Notes: generated from the letters alone by a model not told the origin. 36,240 nucleotides of DNA from Roseobacter sp. (GCA_024636495.1 JAGXGZ010000039.1:1-36240), one strand, 5' to 3'. Positions 1 to 8,938 are shown, counted from the first letter of the stretch. Program-made: numbers and translations.

Positions 1-52
1 AAATTTTTCCGCCCGCGCCAAGCAACGCGCGGCCTTACCCTATGGAGCTAAC

Positions 53-1384
53 ATGCAGGTCAACGAGACGCTGAACGAAGGTCTGAAACGCGGCTATGCC
101 ATCACTGTGACAGCAGCTGAACTGGAGGCCAAGGTCAACGAAAAGCTGGCCGAAGCGCAGCCGACCATCGAAATGAAGGGCTTTCGCAAAGGCAAAGTCC
201 CATTGGCATTGTTGAAAAAGCAATTCGGCCCCAAGATCATGGGCGAAGCGATGCAAGAAAGCATCGATGGCGCAATGCAGGAACATTTCGAGAAGTCCGG
301 CGATCGCCCCGCGATGCAGCCTGATGTCAAAATGGCCAACGAAGACTGGAAAGAAGGCGACGATGTCGAGGTCACGATGACCTATGAAGCATTGCCTGAA
401 ATCCCTGAAGTCGATCTTTCCTCGATCACGCTGGATAAGCTGGTTGTGAAGGCTGATGATGCTGCGGTTGACGAAGCGTTGGCCAACCTTGCTGAAACAG
501 CACAGGATTTCAAATCGCGTAAGGCTGGCGTGAAATCCAAAGACGGCGACCAGATCGTGTTTGATTTCCTTGGCAAAGTTGACGGCGAAGCCTTTGAGGG
601 CGGTGCCGCTGAAGATTACCCGCTGGTCTTGGGGTCAAACTCGTTTATTCCCGGCTTTGAAGAGCAGTTGGTCGGTGTGATCGCTGATGAAGAGAAGGTC
701 GTGACCGTCTCTTTCCCGGAAGATTACCAAGCGCCACATCTTGCCGGCAAAGAAGCCACGTTCGAGTGCAAGATCAAGGATGTGAAAAAGCCAGTTGCTG
801 CCAAAATCGATGACGAGTTGGCGACGAAATTTGGTGCAGAAGACCTTGAGGCACTGAAAAAGCAGATCGCCGAGCGTTTGGAAGTTGAATACATGGGCGC
901 ATCACGTGCTGTCATGAAGCGCGGCTTGCTTGATGCATTGGACAAGATGGTCAGCTTTGATTTGCCCCCGTCCTTGCTGGATGCAGAAGCGGGACAGATC
1001 GCGCATCAGCTGTGGCACGAGGATAACCCTGACGTCGAAGGCCATGATCACCCCGAGATCGAGACCACAGATGAGCACAAAAGCTTGGCTGAGCGCCGCG
1101 TGCGTCTAGGGCTGCTGTTGGCTGAATTGGGTCAGAAAGCCGAAGTTACGGTTTCCGACGCAGAGATGACACAGGCGATCATGAACCAGGCGCGCCAGTA
1201 TCCTGGCCAAGAGCGTCAGTTCTTTGAATTTGTTCAGCAAAACCAGCAGATGCAACAGCAGATGCGCGCACCGTTGTTTGAAGACAAGGTTGTTGACCAT
1301 GTGTTCGAACAGGCGACGCTGACAGAAAAAGAAGTGTCGAAAGAGGATCTTCAGAAGGCCGTTGAGGCGCTGGAAGACGAATAA
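53..1384 (+). CDS. tig: Trigger factor, ribosome-associated chaperone and prolyl isomerase
   Basis: Trigger factor binds at the ribosomal exit tunnel and shields nascent chains. The 443-residue length is usual for the family. The N-terminal ribosome-docking signature GFRKGKVP is at about residues 43-50. An FKBP-type domain follows at about 150-240 (segment with [20 protein letters not shown]), and a long helical C-terminal chaperone domain makes up the rest, ending in an acidic tail. The ATG at 53 has a GGAG 5-8 bases upstream. The gene stands alone and ends at a strong hairpin terminator. The family assignment is secure. The isomerase function rests on the FKBP domain only. Confidence 0.97.
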   Translation: MQVNETLNEGLKRGYAITVTAAELEAKVNEKLAEAQPTIEMKGFRKGKVPLALLKKQFGPKIMGEAMQESIDGAMQEHFEKSGDRPAMQPDVKMANEDWKEGDDVEVTMTYEALPEIPEVDLSSITLDKLVVKADDAAVDEALANLAETAQDFKSRKAGVKSKDGDQIVFDFLGKVDGEAFEGGAAEDYPLVLGSNSFIPGFEEQLVGVIADEEKVVTVSFPEDYQAPHLAGKEATFECKIKDVKKPVAAKIDDELATKFGAEDLEALKKQIAERLEVEYMGASRAVMKRGLLDALDKMVSFDLPPSLLDAEAGQIAHQLWHEDNPDVEGHDHPEIETTDEHKSLAERRVRLGLLLAELGQKAEVTVSDAEMTQAIMNQARQYPGQERQFFEFVQQNQQMQQQMRAPLFEDKVVDHVFEQATLTEKEVSKEDLQKAVEALEDE

Positions 1385-1408
1385 GTCGTTTCAGATATTA
1401 CGGATTAG

Positions 1409-1438
1409 AAAAGGGCCACCCTATCGGGTGGCCCTTTT
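1409..1438. terminator. Bidirectional intrinsic terminator between tig and aox
   Basis: A perfect 9-bp stem (GGGCCACCC / GGGTGGCCC) with a TATC loop spans 1413-1434. It is preceded by AAAA and followed by TTTT, so it can work on both strands. It lies 25 bases after the tig stop and 20 bases after the end of the convergent oxidase gene. Confidence 0.88.
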
Positions 1439-1457
1439 GCGTCGCGCCACGCCTTGA

Positions 1458-2090
1458 TTACGCGGCCATCTCGTCTGCCATCTCGTGGTTGCGATCCCGG
1501 TGGCCAGCCTCGTCTGCGCGCACAGCAATGACCACGTCACGCAATGTGGCGTCAGCCCCAAGTTTCCAATAGTCGATGGCGATCTGCGGGGCGGGGACAT
1601 TGGGGGTGCGACCTGCGTCAATCTCGTTCAGGTACTGGGTGTAGCTGATCACCGCCTCTTCCTCCAGATAGCCGACGACCCGGTGGGCGATGCGCGGCGT
1701 AAAGAGGTACAAAAAGAAATACAGGTTATAGAATACGGCCTGACCCAGCATGATCAGAATGCGCTCAAGCCGCGACGGTTCCGCGATCTTGATGAAGGTC
1801 ATCAGATGCATTCGTTCGTTTTCGGCTTCGTCCAAAAGTTCCCGGATCCAGCCCTGATCGTCGCTGATGTGGCGGATGGATCTGAGATGCTGCAAAAGAC
1901 CGCCCACCATTCCGGGCACCGCGGCGACGGTTTCAAGAACAACGGCGCGGTGGCCATAGCGTTTGGCAAAAAAGCTGTCTGCAAAGAAGCGCATGACTTT
2001 TACGGTACGCAGCGCAAAGCGGTCGCGAAAACCCTTGGGCGGGGTGTGCTTGGTAAGGTCATGGTCAGAACGATCGGTCGCATCGAACAC
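1458..2090 (-). CDS. aox: Alternative oxidase (cyanide-resistant ubiquinol oxidase)
   Basis: A diiron membrane-associated oxidase that passes electrons from ubiquinol straight to oxygen without pumping protons. All diiron ligand motifs of the AOX family are present: LET (E53), NERMHL (E92, H95), LEEEA (E144 region) and RADEAGH (E194, H197). Hydrophobic stretches at about 110-132 fit the family's membrane-bound helices. The 210-residue length is typical of bacterial AOX. The start is a GTG at 2090, chosen because AAGGAG lies eight bases upstream on the minus strand and the downstream reading matches the family N-terminus. No regulator is adjacent. It probably acts under nitrosative stress or over-reduction of the quinone pool, which is inferred from the family. 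Confidence 0.93.
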   Translation of the reverse strand: MFDATDRSDHDLTKHTPPKGFRDRFALRTVKVMRFFADSFFAKRYGHRAVVLETVAAVPGMVGGLLQHLRSIRHISDDQGWIRELLDEAENERMHLMTFIKIAEPSRLERILIMLGQAVFYNLYFFLYLFTPRIAHRVVGYLEEEAVISYTQYLNEIDAGRTPNVPAPQIAIDYWKLGADATLRDVVIAVRADEAGHRDRNHEMADEMAA

Positions 2091-2190
2091 GGGGTGGGCT
2101 CCTTTTTTGTTATCCCTGCAAAGGAAATGGGAGCAAACACAGTATCTTCAATAAGATGCGGCAATCTGCGCGGTCCGTTAGACGGGGATG

Positions 2191-2234
2191 CGGAGTTTTA
2201 GAAAACTCCGGACCGGAAAATTCGAATTTTCCGG
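2191..2234. repeat. Two abutting perfect palindromes (REP/BIME-like or terminator pair)
   Basis: Positions 2191-2210 form CGGAGTTTT / AAAACTCCG around an AG centre. After GA, positions 2213-2234 form a perfect 22-base palindrome (CCGGAAAATTC and its complement). The second palindrome directly touches the TAG stop of the lipoprotein gene on the minus strand. The sites read like a dispersed extragenic palindrome pair or a terminator for the minus-strand gene. Copy number cannot be judged from one window. Confidence 0.7.
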
Positions 2235-2714
2235 CTAGCCGCCGCGCAATCCTGTCTCTACCAACATGCCGCGCCGCTTGGCCTCAAAATAGTAGCCGCG
2301 CGCGTACCATTTGATGGCGGTGTCATGGTCTCCATCCGCGAGCAACCAAGCGCCGCGCAGATATTTCACGCCGTATTCCAGATTGACATCCGGATCGAGC
2401 AGATCGTTTTGGGCACCGGTAAAGCCCATCCCACGCGCCGTTGCGGGAAGAATTTGCAGCAACCCGTAATAAGGCCCATTGCGCGCCTCGGGCCGATGCG
2501 TGCTTTCACGGATCGCCAGTTTGTGGACCAGGGGGCGGGGCACCTCGTAGTGATCGGACCATTTGTTGATCAGCGCCCGAAGCTCTGGCGTCTCGTTGGG
2601 GTATAGCGGCTTGCCTTGGGCGGCTGGGGCCAAGGCGGCGGGGGGCGTGCTGCATGCCCCCAAACTGACGGCACAAAGCGACATCAGGAACGTACGGCGG
2701 TTGGTCTGGTGCAT
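2235..2714 (-). CDS. Small lytic transglycosylase-like lipoprotein (SLT domain)
   Basis: A 159-residue predicted lipoprotein. A charged N-terminus and hydrophobic stretch end in the lipobox LGAC (lipidated Cys about residue 21), followed by a Pro/Ala-rich linker. The remainder, about residues 45-155, is a goose-type lysozyme-like SLT fold: the ES motif AIRESTHRPEARNG carries the catalytic Glu at about residue 69, followed by GLLQILPATARGMGF and NLEYGVKYL. It should cleave peptidoglycan glycan strands from the periplasmic side of a membrane. The ATG at 2714 gives an ordinary lipoprotein signal. The gene appears to be monocistronic, since it ends at the palindrome pair. Confidence 0.87.
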   Translation of the reverse strand: MHQTNRRTFLMSLCAVSLGACSTPPAALAPAAQGKPLYPNETPELRALINKWSDHYEVPRPLVHKLAIRESTHRPEARNGPYYGLLQILPATARGMGFTGAQNDLLDPDVNLEYGVKYLRGAWLLADGDHDTAIKWYARGYYFEAKRRGMLVETGLRGG

Positions 2715-2810
2715 GGCATTATTTACTGCGCTGTTAAAAGTCTGCGCAGATTACGCGGATAGGGGGGCCGAACAAGCCACGGTAAAGATCATCGGCGGCC
2801 CATCGCCCAA

Positions 2811-2850
2811 AGCAAAACGCCGCCCTCAAGGCATTCTTGAGGGCGGCGTT
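2811..2850 (-). terminator. Intrinsic terminator of the rpsF-rpsR-rplI operon
   Basis: A perfect 15-bp stem (2816-2830 with 2836-2850) and a 5-base loop are followed on the minus strand by TTTTGCTTT. It lies 24 bases after the rplI stop. Confidence 0.9.
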
Positions 2851-2874
2851 CCAATAGTGTTTGTGCAGAAAGAC

Positions 2875-3495
2875 TTACGCTTTGTCTGCGTCGTCTTCTT
2901 GTGCCTTAACGGAGTCGGCCAGATCATCATCATCGTTCGCGGCAGAGCCGATATCGTCGAAGAGTTCAGAGATCTCGAACTCGGCTGCGGCTTCTTCTTC
3001 CGCTGCTAATTCCTGGATCGACTTGCCTGCGGCCTGAAGTTCTGCCTCTTCAGGGGAACGTGCAACGTTCAACTGAATGGTGGCTTCGACTTCGGGGTGC
3101 AAGATAACAGTCACTTCGTGCAGGCCCAAGTCTTTGATCGGGCTGCGCAAAACGACCTGCTTACGGTCGATGGTGAAGCCTTCGGCGGTTGCCACGTCAG
3201 CAGCGTCACGGGTGGTGACAGAGCCGTAAAGAGCACCCGAATCAGACGCAGAACGAATCACAACGAACTGCTGACCGTTCAGCTTGTCCGCCATGGCGTC
3301 GGCTTCTTTTTTGGTCTCAAGGTTGTCAGCTTCAAGCTGCGCCTTGCGACCTTCAAATGCTTCGATGTTGGCTTTTGACGCCGACAGCGCTTTGCCTTGC
3401 GGCAGCAGGAAGTTGCGTGCGTAGCCTGGCTTTACATCCACGACTTCGCCCATTTGGCCCAGCTTGGCCACACGTTCCAGAAGGATAACTTGCAT
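2875..3495 (-). CDS. rplI: 50S ribosomal protein L9
   Basis: L9 binds 23S rRNA near the L1 stalk base. The N-terminal domain has the family signature around residues 13-35 ([20 protein letters not shown]), then the long connecting helix and a C-terminal domain ending near residue 150. A further 50 or so residues are very acidic (runs of Glu and Asp, including NDDDDLAD), an extension common in alphaproteobacterial L9; this makes the protein 206 residues against about 150 in E. coli. It is the last gene of the rpsF-rpsR-rplI operon, 12 bases after rpsR, and is followed by a strong terminator. Confidence 0.97.
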   Translation of the reverse strand: MQVILLERVAKLGQMGEVVDVKPGYARNFLLPQGKALSASKANIEAFEGRKAQLEADNLETKKEADAMADKLNGQQFVVIRSASDSGALYGSVTTRDAADVATAEGFTIDRKQVVLRSPIKDLGLHEVTVILHPEVEATIQLNVARSPEEAELQAAGKSIQELAAEEEAAAEFEISELFDDIGSAANDDDDLADSVKAQEDDADKA

Positions 3496-3507
3496 GTGCT
3501 TTGTTCC

Positions 3508-3735
3508 TTATTTCACGGCGTAGGGCAGCAAGGCGAGGAAGCGGGCGCGTTTGATGGCACGGGCCAATTCACGCTGCTTTTTCGCGGAGACTGCGGTGAT
3601 ACGGGAAGGCACGATCTTGCCACGCTCAGAGATATATCGCTGCAGAAGACGTGTGTCTTTGTAGTCGATTGCCGGTGCGTTGTCGCCCGAGAAGGGGCAG
3701 ACTTTACGACGGCGGAAAAATGGTTTTGCGGCCAT
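3508..3735 (-). CDS. rpsR: 30S ribosomal protein S18
   Basis: A 75-residue basic protein with the S18 core: [12 protein letters not shown] near the N-terminus, [19 protein letters not shown] in the middle and [20 protein letters not shown] at the end. S18 pairs with S6 on the 30S platform. That agrees with its place between rpsF and rplI. The ATG at 3735 is 29 bases after the rpsF stop. Confidence 0.97.
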   Translation of the reverse strand: MAAKPFFRRRKVCPFSGDNAPAIDYKDTRLLQRYISERGKIVPSRITAVSAKKQRELARAIKRARFLALLPYAVK

Positions 3736-3764
3736 GGTTTATGTCCTTTCTGACAAGCTGATGA

Positions 3765-4127
3765 TCAACGGCGCTCGCGGCGTTCGCCGCGCTCGGGGCG
3801 TTCGTCGCGTTTCTGCATCTGAACGGATGGCAGTTCTTTATGCTCATCAACTTTGATGGTCAGAACGCGCATCACGTCGTCGTGCAAACGCATCAGACGC
3901 TCCATTTCCTGAATTGCGGCCGCAGGGGCGTCCGAACGTAGGAAGGCGTAGTGGCCCTTGCGGTTTTTGTTGATCTTATAGGCCATCGTTTTGACGCCCC
4001 AGTATTCGCTGTCGACGAGTTTACCCTCGTTGTCAGCCAAAACTGTGCCAAAATGTTCGATAAGGCCTTCTGCTTGCGTGTTGGACAAGTCCTGACGCGC
4101 AATCATAACATGCTCATAAAGCGGCAT
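3765..4127 (-). CDS. rpsF: 30S ribosomal protein S6
   Basis: S6, 120 residues, begins PLYEHVMIARQDLS and has the central YWGVKTMAYKINKNRKGHY segment of the family. A charged tail rich in Arg and Glu follows, common in alphaproteobacteria. The ATG at 4127 is chosen over an in-frame GTG at 4133 because AGGAG lies five bases before the ATG and overlaps the GTG. It is the first gene of rpsF-rpsR-rplI. The 289-base gap upstream must hold the promoter and perhaps an S6:S18 autoregulatory leader; I could not assign either with confidence. Confidence 0.96.
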   Translation of the reverse strand: MPLYEHVMIARQDLSNTQAEGLIEHFGTVLADNEGKLVDSEYWGVKTMAYKINKNRKGHYAFLRSDAPAAAIQEMERLMRLHDDVMRVLTIKVDEHKELPSVQMQKRDERPERGERRERR

Positions 4128-4416
4128 GTGCACTCCTATTTATATCAAGGCGCATTTCATAGGCGAGGCAATTGCGTTTTGCGGCCCCACCACGAGAGTC
4201 TGCGCGGTTCATTTAATGATGCAAAACGAGTGGCCGATATACACGGTCTGGGCGGTAGGGCAAGGGGCAATGCGGACGACGCGTGGTCGCGTTGCGCCAG
4301 CGGAATTTCATGTATTGGCCCAAGGCGCAACACATGCGCGCCGCCGTATCGCCGTTTTCATGGGCAAAGGTGATCTGAGCATGGGGCGCTAAGCCCACGA
4401 TTTCAGGAGGCATGAC

Positions 4417-4971
4417 ATGACCGCGACATCTGATTTCATGACGGAACGTAGGCTTTACAAGCTATCGAACGGCGCGACACAGGGCGCGCAGATGATGCTT
4501 CGGTTTTTGCAAAGGCTTGGCGGTGTGTCCTTGATCGTTGCGGCATCTGGCCTTTGGTTGGCCCCCGGCGCGGATTGGAGCAATGATGTCATGCTGGTGA
4601 AGATCGGCTTGTCTGCGTCATCATTGCTGATGGGGTTCTGGCTGGTGTTTGCTGGGGCGGATAAACCTCTGACCGAGATCGAGATTGATCTTGCGCGCAA
4701 GGAATTGCGAATATACCGGCCGGGCGCGATGGGGGCGATGTTGGTTGTGCATCGCAGCACGTTTGCCCAATTTGGCCAGATTGTCAGATCTGGAAACATC
4801 ATCAGGTTCTGGGACGCGCAGGGCAGTTTTATAACTGACGTAAACGTGAGCGAGCAGGACATGATGGAAAAACTGGTGAGCGGCCTTCGCAGTTCAGGTC
4901 AAATTATAATAGAAAACAAAAGCTTATGGCTATTTTCGCGCTCATGTTCATTCCTGCGCAGTGACTGTTGA
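4417..4971 (+). CDS. Hypothetical protein with two transmembrane segments
   Basis: I do not recognise a named family. The 184-residue product has a polar N-terminus and two hydrophobic segments (about 32-50 and 58-77) joined by a short loop. A soluble region of about 100 residues follows, with a beta-rich pattern (IEIDLARKELRIYRP). The start is firm: AGGAGG sits just upstream of the ATG at 4417, and a nearby ATG at 4412 is closed after two codons. The last 20 or so residues (from about ENKSLWLFSRS) are encoded by an AT-rich stretch and read unlike the rest, so a shifted or lost stop near 4900 is possible. It points away from rpsF and is followed by yceI after 72 bases. Confidence 0.72.
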   Translation: MTATSDFMTERRLYKLSNGATQGAQMMLRFLQRLGGVSLIVAASGLWLAPGADWSNDVMLVKIGLSASSLLMGFWLVFAGADKPLTEIEIDLARKELRIYRPGAMGAMLVVHRSTFAQFGQIVRSGNIIRFWDAQGSFITDVNVSEQDMMEKLVSGLRSSGQIIIENKSLWLFSRSCSFLRSDC

Positions 4972-5043
4972 TTGCTGCTGGCTTGTATCTGCATAGATTT
5001 GCGCCATGTGTAATCCAGTAAAATGTTCAACTGGAGATAAATT

Positions 5044-5619
5044 ATGAATATCAAATCTGCCCTTCTCGCCACTGCCTTAACACTTGGCGCGACCTCTGCT
5101 TTTGCTGCCGAGAAATATGTTCTTGATGCAAGCCACAGCCAAATCGTCTTCACATATAACCACTTGGGTTTTTCCACGACAACGTCGATGTACAGCGGCT
5201 TTGACGGCGAGATCATGATGGATATGGAAGAGCCAGCGAACTCGTCCGTATCCGTTTCTTTTCCTGTGATGGACATGATCACGGGCTGGCAGCCGCGCAC
5301 AGATCACTTTATGTCGGCTGACTTCTTGGGTGCTGCTGAAGGCGATATGGTGACCTTCACCTCCACAGGCATCGAAGTGACAGGCGAAGACACAGGTTTG
5401 ATCACTGGCGATCTGACAATGAACGGCGTGACCAAGTCGGTTGTTCTGGATGCCAAGTTGAACCAGATGGGTGATCACCCGATGGCGAACAAGCCTTGGG
5501 CCGGTTTTGACGCGACAACCAGTGTCATGCGGACTGATTTCAACTTGGGCAAGTTTGCACCCTTTGTCGGCGATGAAGTGCAAATCAACATTTCCATCGA
5601 AGCGATGAAGGCCGAGTAA
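5044..5619 (+). CDS. Periplasmic YceI family protein
   Basis: A 191-residue exported protein. The signal peptide ends at AFA, cleavage after about residue 21. The mature part shows the YceI lipocalin-like beta-barrel pattern: YVLDASHSQIVFTYNHLGFSTTTS at the start, VSFPVMDMITGW, DHFMSADFLGA, ITGDLTMNGVTKSVVLDAKLN and a final IEAMKAE. The family binds isoprenoid lipids such as quinones in the barrel. GGAG lies seven bases before the ATG. It converges on a gene that carries a second YceI domain fused to cytochrome b561, so the two may share a quinone-related role, which is inference. Confidence 0.92.
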   Translation: MNIKSALLATALTLGATSAFAAEKYVLDASHSQIVFTYNHLGFSTTTSMYSGFDGEIMMDMEEPANSSVSVSFPVMDMITGWQPRTDHFMSADFLGAAEGDMVTFTSTGIEVTGEDTGLITGDLTMNGVTKSVVLDAKLNQMGDHPMANKPWAGFDATTSVMRTDFNLGKFAPFVGDEVQINISIEAMKAE

Positions 5620-5642
5620 GTTTTTTTACTTGTTGAGTGATT

Positions 5643-5674
5643 AAAAAACGCCGGGGTCTGACCCCGGCGTTTTT
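5643..5674. terminator. Bidirectional terminator between the convergent YceI genes
   Basis: A stem of about 14 bp (AAAAACGCCGGGGT with its complement) and a 3-base CTG loop has A residues on the left and a T-run on the right. It can end transcription of both yceI on the plus strand and the b561-YceI fusion on the minus strand. Confidence 0.9.
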
Positions 5675-5699
5675 GTTTTGTGCAAAGGCTAGTGCCTTT

Positions 5700-6899
5700 T
5701 CACCGCGTTGCGGTCAGCGAGATGTCGATCGTGACGGTAAAGCCTAGTGTCGCCTCGTCCGTCACACTTTGCCCGATTGCGAAATCGCGGCGGTCTAGCG
5801 TGGTTGTGCCACGCATCTGTGCTGTGTTTTCGTTGACTTGCAGCGTGAAGGGCAGGGACACCGGGACCGACTGGTCCTTGATCGTCAGCGTGCCATCAGC
5901 GACGTAACTGTCAGAGGCCACATTGATATCCGCCTGAAACGTGGCAGTCGGGAACCCTTCGGCGTTAAAGAAATCCGGACCCATGGCTTGATCGGTGACC
6001 GAGCCAAGGCTGAGGGACGGAATAGAGAGTGTCGTGGTTACCTCGCCTGCCTTGCCAATCGGCACGGTTTCATCAAACGAGATTGAGGACGTCCAATCGG
6101 CAAAGCTGCCTTCGACGGTTGAGCCAAACTGGCTGACGGCGATGCCGATGGTGCCGTCTTGGACGGTCCATTCAGAGCTGGCCTGCTCAAGCGCAGGGGC
6201 CTGCGCCGCCTCGGAGCGGCCTTCGCCGCCCATGACACCAAGGCCAAAACCTATCGCCAAGGTGACCAGCCAGATAACGACTGCGGCCGCGACGGGGGCT
6301 TTGCTGTGATGCTGCGCTGGAACCGGGCCAATCGCAGGTTCACCGGGCAGCATGCGGCGCAGGGTTGAATCGCGGTCGATAAAGTGATGTTTCAGCGCAC
6401 CTGCCACATGCAGGATCAGCGCGCCAATCAGCACCTTGCCGGCGATGACGTGCAAGGTGCCAAACGCGTGTTCAATCGCCTCGCTTTTGGGAATGAAAGG
6501 CAGTCCTTGCCCCAGCGGCCACCAGATCGGGGCAAAGCCGGACGCAGCGGCGTGGCTGATCCAGCCTGCCAAGGGGACGATCACCAAGGAGGCGTAGAGC
6601 ACCCAATGCACCGTCTCGGCCAGCCAGCTTTCCAGCTGTTTATCGGCGTTCAGCAGGCCGGGCTTTGGTTGGCTGATCGCCCAGATGATCCGCAAAAGTG
6701 CCACAAAGAATACGGCAACACCCATGGTTTTGTGCACCGAAAAGAACCACGCTTTCTGGGTCAGTTGCGCTTGGGTCTCGTAGGGCAGGTCTTCGGCAAA
6801 AAGCCCCAAGGCGATCAGCGCCAGAATGAGAAGGGCGGTCAGCCAGTGAAAGAACTTGGTAACGCCGCCATAGCGTAGGGTAGTATTTTGAATGGCCAT
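5700..6899 (-). CDS. Cytochrome b561-YceI domain fusion protein
   Basis: A 399-residue fusion. Residues about 8-175 are a four-helix prokaryotic cytochrome b561 (CybB type) with histidines H18, H56, H150 and H164 in helices at the positions expected for two b hemes. A fifth membrane segment at about 203-225 follows, then a periplasmic YceI barrel from about 240 to the end (SQFGSTVEGSFADWTSSISF, LSIPSLSLGSV, TLTIKDQSVPVSLPFTL, RRDFAIGQ). E. coli CybB oxidises superoxide and reduces ubiquinone, and YceI barrels hold isoprenoid quinones, so one chain may combine the redox core with a quinone carrier. The ATG at 6899 is preferred over GTG 6905 because GGAG lies seven bases ahead of it. Confidence 0.9.
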   Translation of the reverse strand: MAIQNTTLRYGGVTKFFHWLTALLILALIALGLFAEDLPYETQAQLTQKAWFFSVHKTMGVAVFFVALLRIIWAISQPKPGLLNADKQLESWLAETVHWVLYASLVIVPLAGWISHAAASGFAPIWWPLGQGLPFIPKSEAIEHAFGTLHVIAGKVLIGALILHVAGALKHHFIDRDSTLRRMLPGEPAIGPVPAQHHSKAPVAAAVVIWLVTLAIGFGLGVMGGEGRSEAAQAPALEQASSEWTVQDGTIGIAVSQFGSTVEGSFADWTSSISFDETVPIGKAGEVTTTLSIPSLSLGSVTDQAMGPDFFNAEGFPTATFQADINVASDSYVADGTLTIKDQSVPVSLPFTLQVNENTAQMRGTTTLDRRDFAIGQSVTDEATLGFTVTIDISLTATR

Positions 6900-7042
6900 C
6901 TGCACTCTCCGATATCTGCAGTCTCTTTATCTAAAGCAATGCGGGGCGCGGGCAATCGCAGATATGCGCACATCGCCGGTGCAGGCTTGTTTGCTTGGAC
7001 ACCACGCGCTAAAGCGATTGGAACGAAAAAACGGGGAAGTTT

Positions 7043-7975
7043 ATGAGTATTGCATTCGTATATCCGGGCCAGGGCGCGCAAACCATCGGAATGGGCCGTG
7101 ATCTGGCAGATGCCTATCCATCTGCTAAAGCAGTTTTTGACGAGGTCGACGAGGCTTTGGGCGAAAAGCTGTCTTCGTTGATCTGGGAGGGGGAGGCCGA
7201 CGCGTTGATGCTGACCCAGAACGCGCAGCCCGCGTTGATGGCGACATCTATGGCGGCGATGGCGGCGTTGGCCGCCGAAGGGATCACGGTCGAGCGCGCA
7301 TCGTTTGTAGCCGGTCACTCGCTGGGCGAATATGCAGCGCTTTGTGCTGCGGGCACGTTTTCGCTGGCAGATACAGCGCGTTTGTTGCGTATCCGTGGCC
7401 GCGCCATGCAGGCGGCTGTGCCGGTCGGGCAGGGCGCCATGGCCGCCTTGCTGGGCTTGAGCTTTGAGCAGGCCGAACAGGTGGCTGCGGATGCGGCCCA
7501 AGGCGAGGTATGTCAGGTGGCCAACCAGAATGATCCCGCACAAAACGTGGTATCAGGCAGCAAAGCTGCGGTCGAACGTGCGCTTGATCTGGCCAAGGCG
7601 GCAGGTGCAAAACGGGCATTACTGTTGCCAGTGTCGGCCCCGTTTCACTGCGCCTTGATGGCCCCGGCGGCAGAGGAAATGGCGGGCGCTTTGGCCGATG
7701 TGACCATGCATGCGCCAAAGGTACCTGTGGTGGCCAATGTGACGGCTGAGGCGGTCAGCGACCCCGACCAGATCCGCAAGCTGCTGATCGCGCAGGTCAC
7801 TGGGCAGGTGCGCTGGTTGTCATCGGTTGAATGGATGGCCGCGCAAGGCGTGACCGAGATTTGGGAGATCGGCGCAGGCAAGGCGCTGTCGGGCATGATC
7901 CGCCGGATCAACAAGGAAATCACCTGCGTGAACATCGGTACAGCAGCAGATGCTGCGGCCATGAACACGGCCTGA
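7043..7975 (+). CDS. fabD: Malonyl-CoA:ACP transacylase
   Basis: It loads malonyl groups from CoA onto acyl carrier protein to start fatty-acid elongation. The 310-residue protein starts with AFVYPGQGAQ and has the nucleophile elbow GHSLGEY (Ser93), Arg118 in RIRGRAM, and His202 in the PVSAPFHC motif. The first gene of the fabD-fabG-acpP-fabF block, it is separated from fabG by 24 bases. A GGGAAG ribosome site precedes the ATG. The upstream 143-base gap to the divergent b561 gene should carry its promoter. Confidence 0.97.
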   Translation: MSIAFVYPGQGAQTIGMGRDLADAYPSAKAVFDEVDEALGEKLSSLIWEGEADALMLTQNAQPALMATSMAAMAALAAEGITVERASFVAGHSLGEYAALCAAGTFSLADTARLLRIRGRAMQAAVPVGQGAMAALLGLSFEQAEQVAADAAQGEVCQVANQNDPAQNVVSGSKAAVERALDLAKAAGAKRALLLPVSAPFHCALMAPAAEEMAGALADVTMHAPKVPVVANVTAEAVSDPDQIRKLLIAQVTGQVRWLSSVEWMAAQGVTEIWEIGAGKALSGMIRRINKEITCVNIGTAADAAAMNTA

Positions 7976-7999
7976 GCACAAGATAAGAAGGAAGAGTTG

Positions 8000-8737
8000 A
8001 TGTTTGATCTAACAGGTAAGAATGCGCTGATCACGGGGGCTTCGGGTGGCATTGGTGCTGATATTGCCCGCGCTTTGCACGCCCAGGGCGCGACGGTGGG
8101 GCTGTCTGGCACCCGCACGGAACCGCTTGAGGCATTGAAGGCCGAATTGGGCGCGCGCGCGCATGTGCTGCCCTGTAATCTAAGCGACATGGACGCCGTT
8201 GAAGCGCTGCCCAAGCAAGCCATCGAGGCGATGGGATCGGTTGATATTTTGGTCAACAACGCAGGCATTACCCGCGATAACTTGTTCATGCGGATGTCTG
8301 ACGATGAATGGAATTCGGTCATCAACGTGAACCTGACCGCAACGTTCAAGCTATGCAAAGGTGTAATGCGCGGCATGATGAAATCGCGTTGGGGCCGGAT
8401 CGTGAACATCTCGAGCATCGTGGGGGCGACGGGCAATCCGGGTCAGGCCAACTACGCGGCCTCAAAGGCCGGAATGGTGGGCATGTCCAAATCACTGGCC
8501 TACGAGGTTGCCAGTCGGGGGATTACCGTAAATGCGATTGCGCCGGGTTTCATCATGACCGCAATGACGGACAAGCTGACGGATGATCAAAAAACGGGAA
8601 TCATGACACAGATTCCCGCCGCTCGGATGGGTGAGCCTGCCGAGATCGCAGCCGCCGTTGTCTATCTGTCGAGTGCAGAGGCCGCCTATGTTACAGGAAC
8701 AACCTTGCATGTGAACGGCGGTATGGCCATGTTGTGA
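8000..8737 (+). CDS. fabG: 3-oxoacyl-ACP reductase
   Basis: An NADPH-dependent short-chain dehydrogenase that reduces beta-ketoacyl-ACP in the elongation cycle. The 245-residue protein has the cofactor motif TGASGGIG at 12-19, NNAG at about 86-89, and the catalytic set Asn110, Ser139, Tyr152 and Lys156 (YAASK). The C-terminal TGTTLHVNGGMAML is typical of FabG. The ATG at 8000 is preferred to the in-frame TTG at 7997, since AAGGAAG is spaced for the ATG. It lies between fabD and acpP. Confidence 0.97.
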   Translation: MFDLTGKNALITGASGGIGADIARALHAQGATVGLSGTRTEPLEALKAELGARAHVLPCNLSDMDAVEALPKQAIEAMGSVDILVNNAGITRDNLFMRMSDDEWNSVINVNLTATFKLCKGVMRGMMKSRWGRIVNISSIVGATGNPGQANYAASKAGMVGMSKSLAYEVASRGITVNAIAPGFIMTAMTDKLTDDQKTGIMTQIPAARMGEPAEIAAAVVYLSSAEAAYVTGTTLHVNGGMAML

Positions 8738-8938
8738 GCCTGCGCTGCAAAGCGTTTGCCAAAGCTGCGTCTTGTGCTAAAGGAGGCGCAGATTTGAGTT
8801 TGGGAAGGCTTGATTGCCCCCCATACCTTGTGCAAACAAGGACCATAGCCGCCCTTCGGGGCACGATCCAAATCGCCTCAACCGGCGTATGCGGAAACAG
8901 AAGAGGGCATGCGTTGCCCGAATGAATGAGGACTGAAT

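Noticed and set aside
1485..2201. Long plus-strand open frame opposite the alternative oxidase
   Set aside because: It is the complement of a gene with all diiron motifs; no ribosome site and no recognisable domain.
4126..4392. Open frames on both strands in the gap between rpsF and the hypothetical gene
   Set aside because: No ribosome sites and no recognisable family; they overlap the region needed for the rpsF promoter and leader.
6384..6878. Plus-strand open frame inside the b561-YceI gene
   Set aside because: Shadow of a firmly identified gene; the composition mirrors the membrane-protein codons of the other strand.
6839..7543. 234-codon minus-strand open frame across the fabD start
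   Set aside because: It covers the fabD promoter and coding region, has no domain features and is rich in residues typical of antisense frames.
8826..8862. Short inverted repeat and TTCG hairpin before acpP as a terminator or riboswitch
   Set aside because: The stems are only 4-6 bp with no T-run, and no known riboswitch pattern is recognisable.
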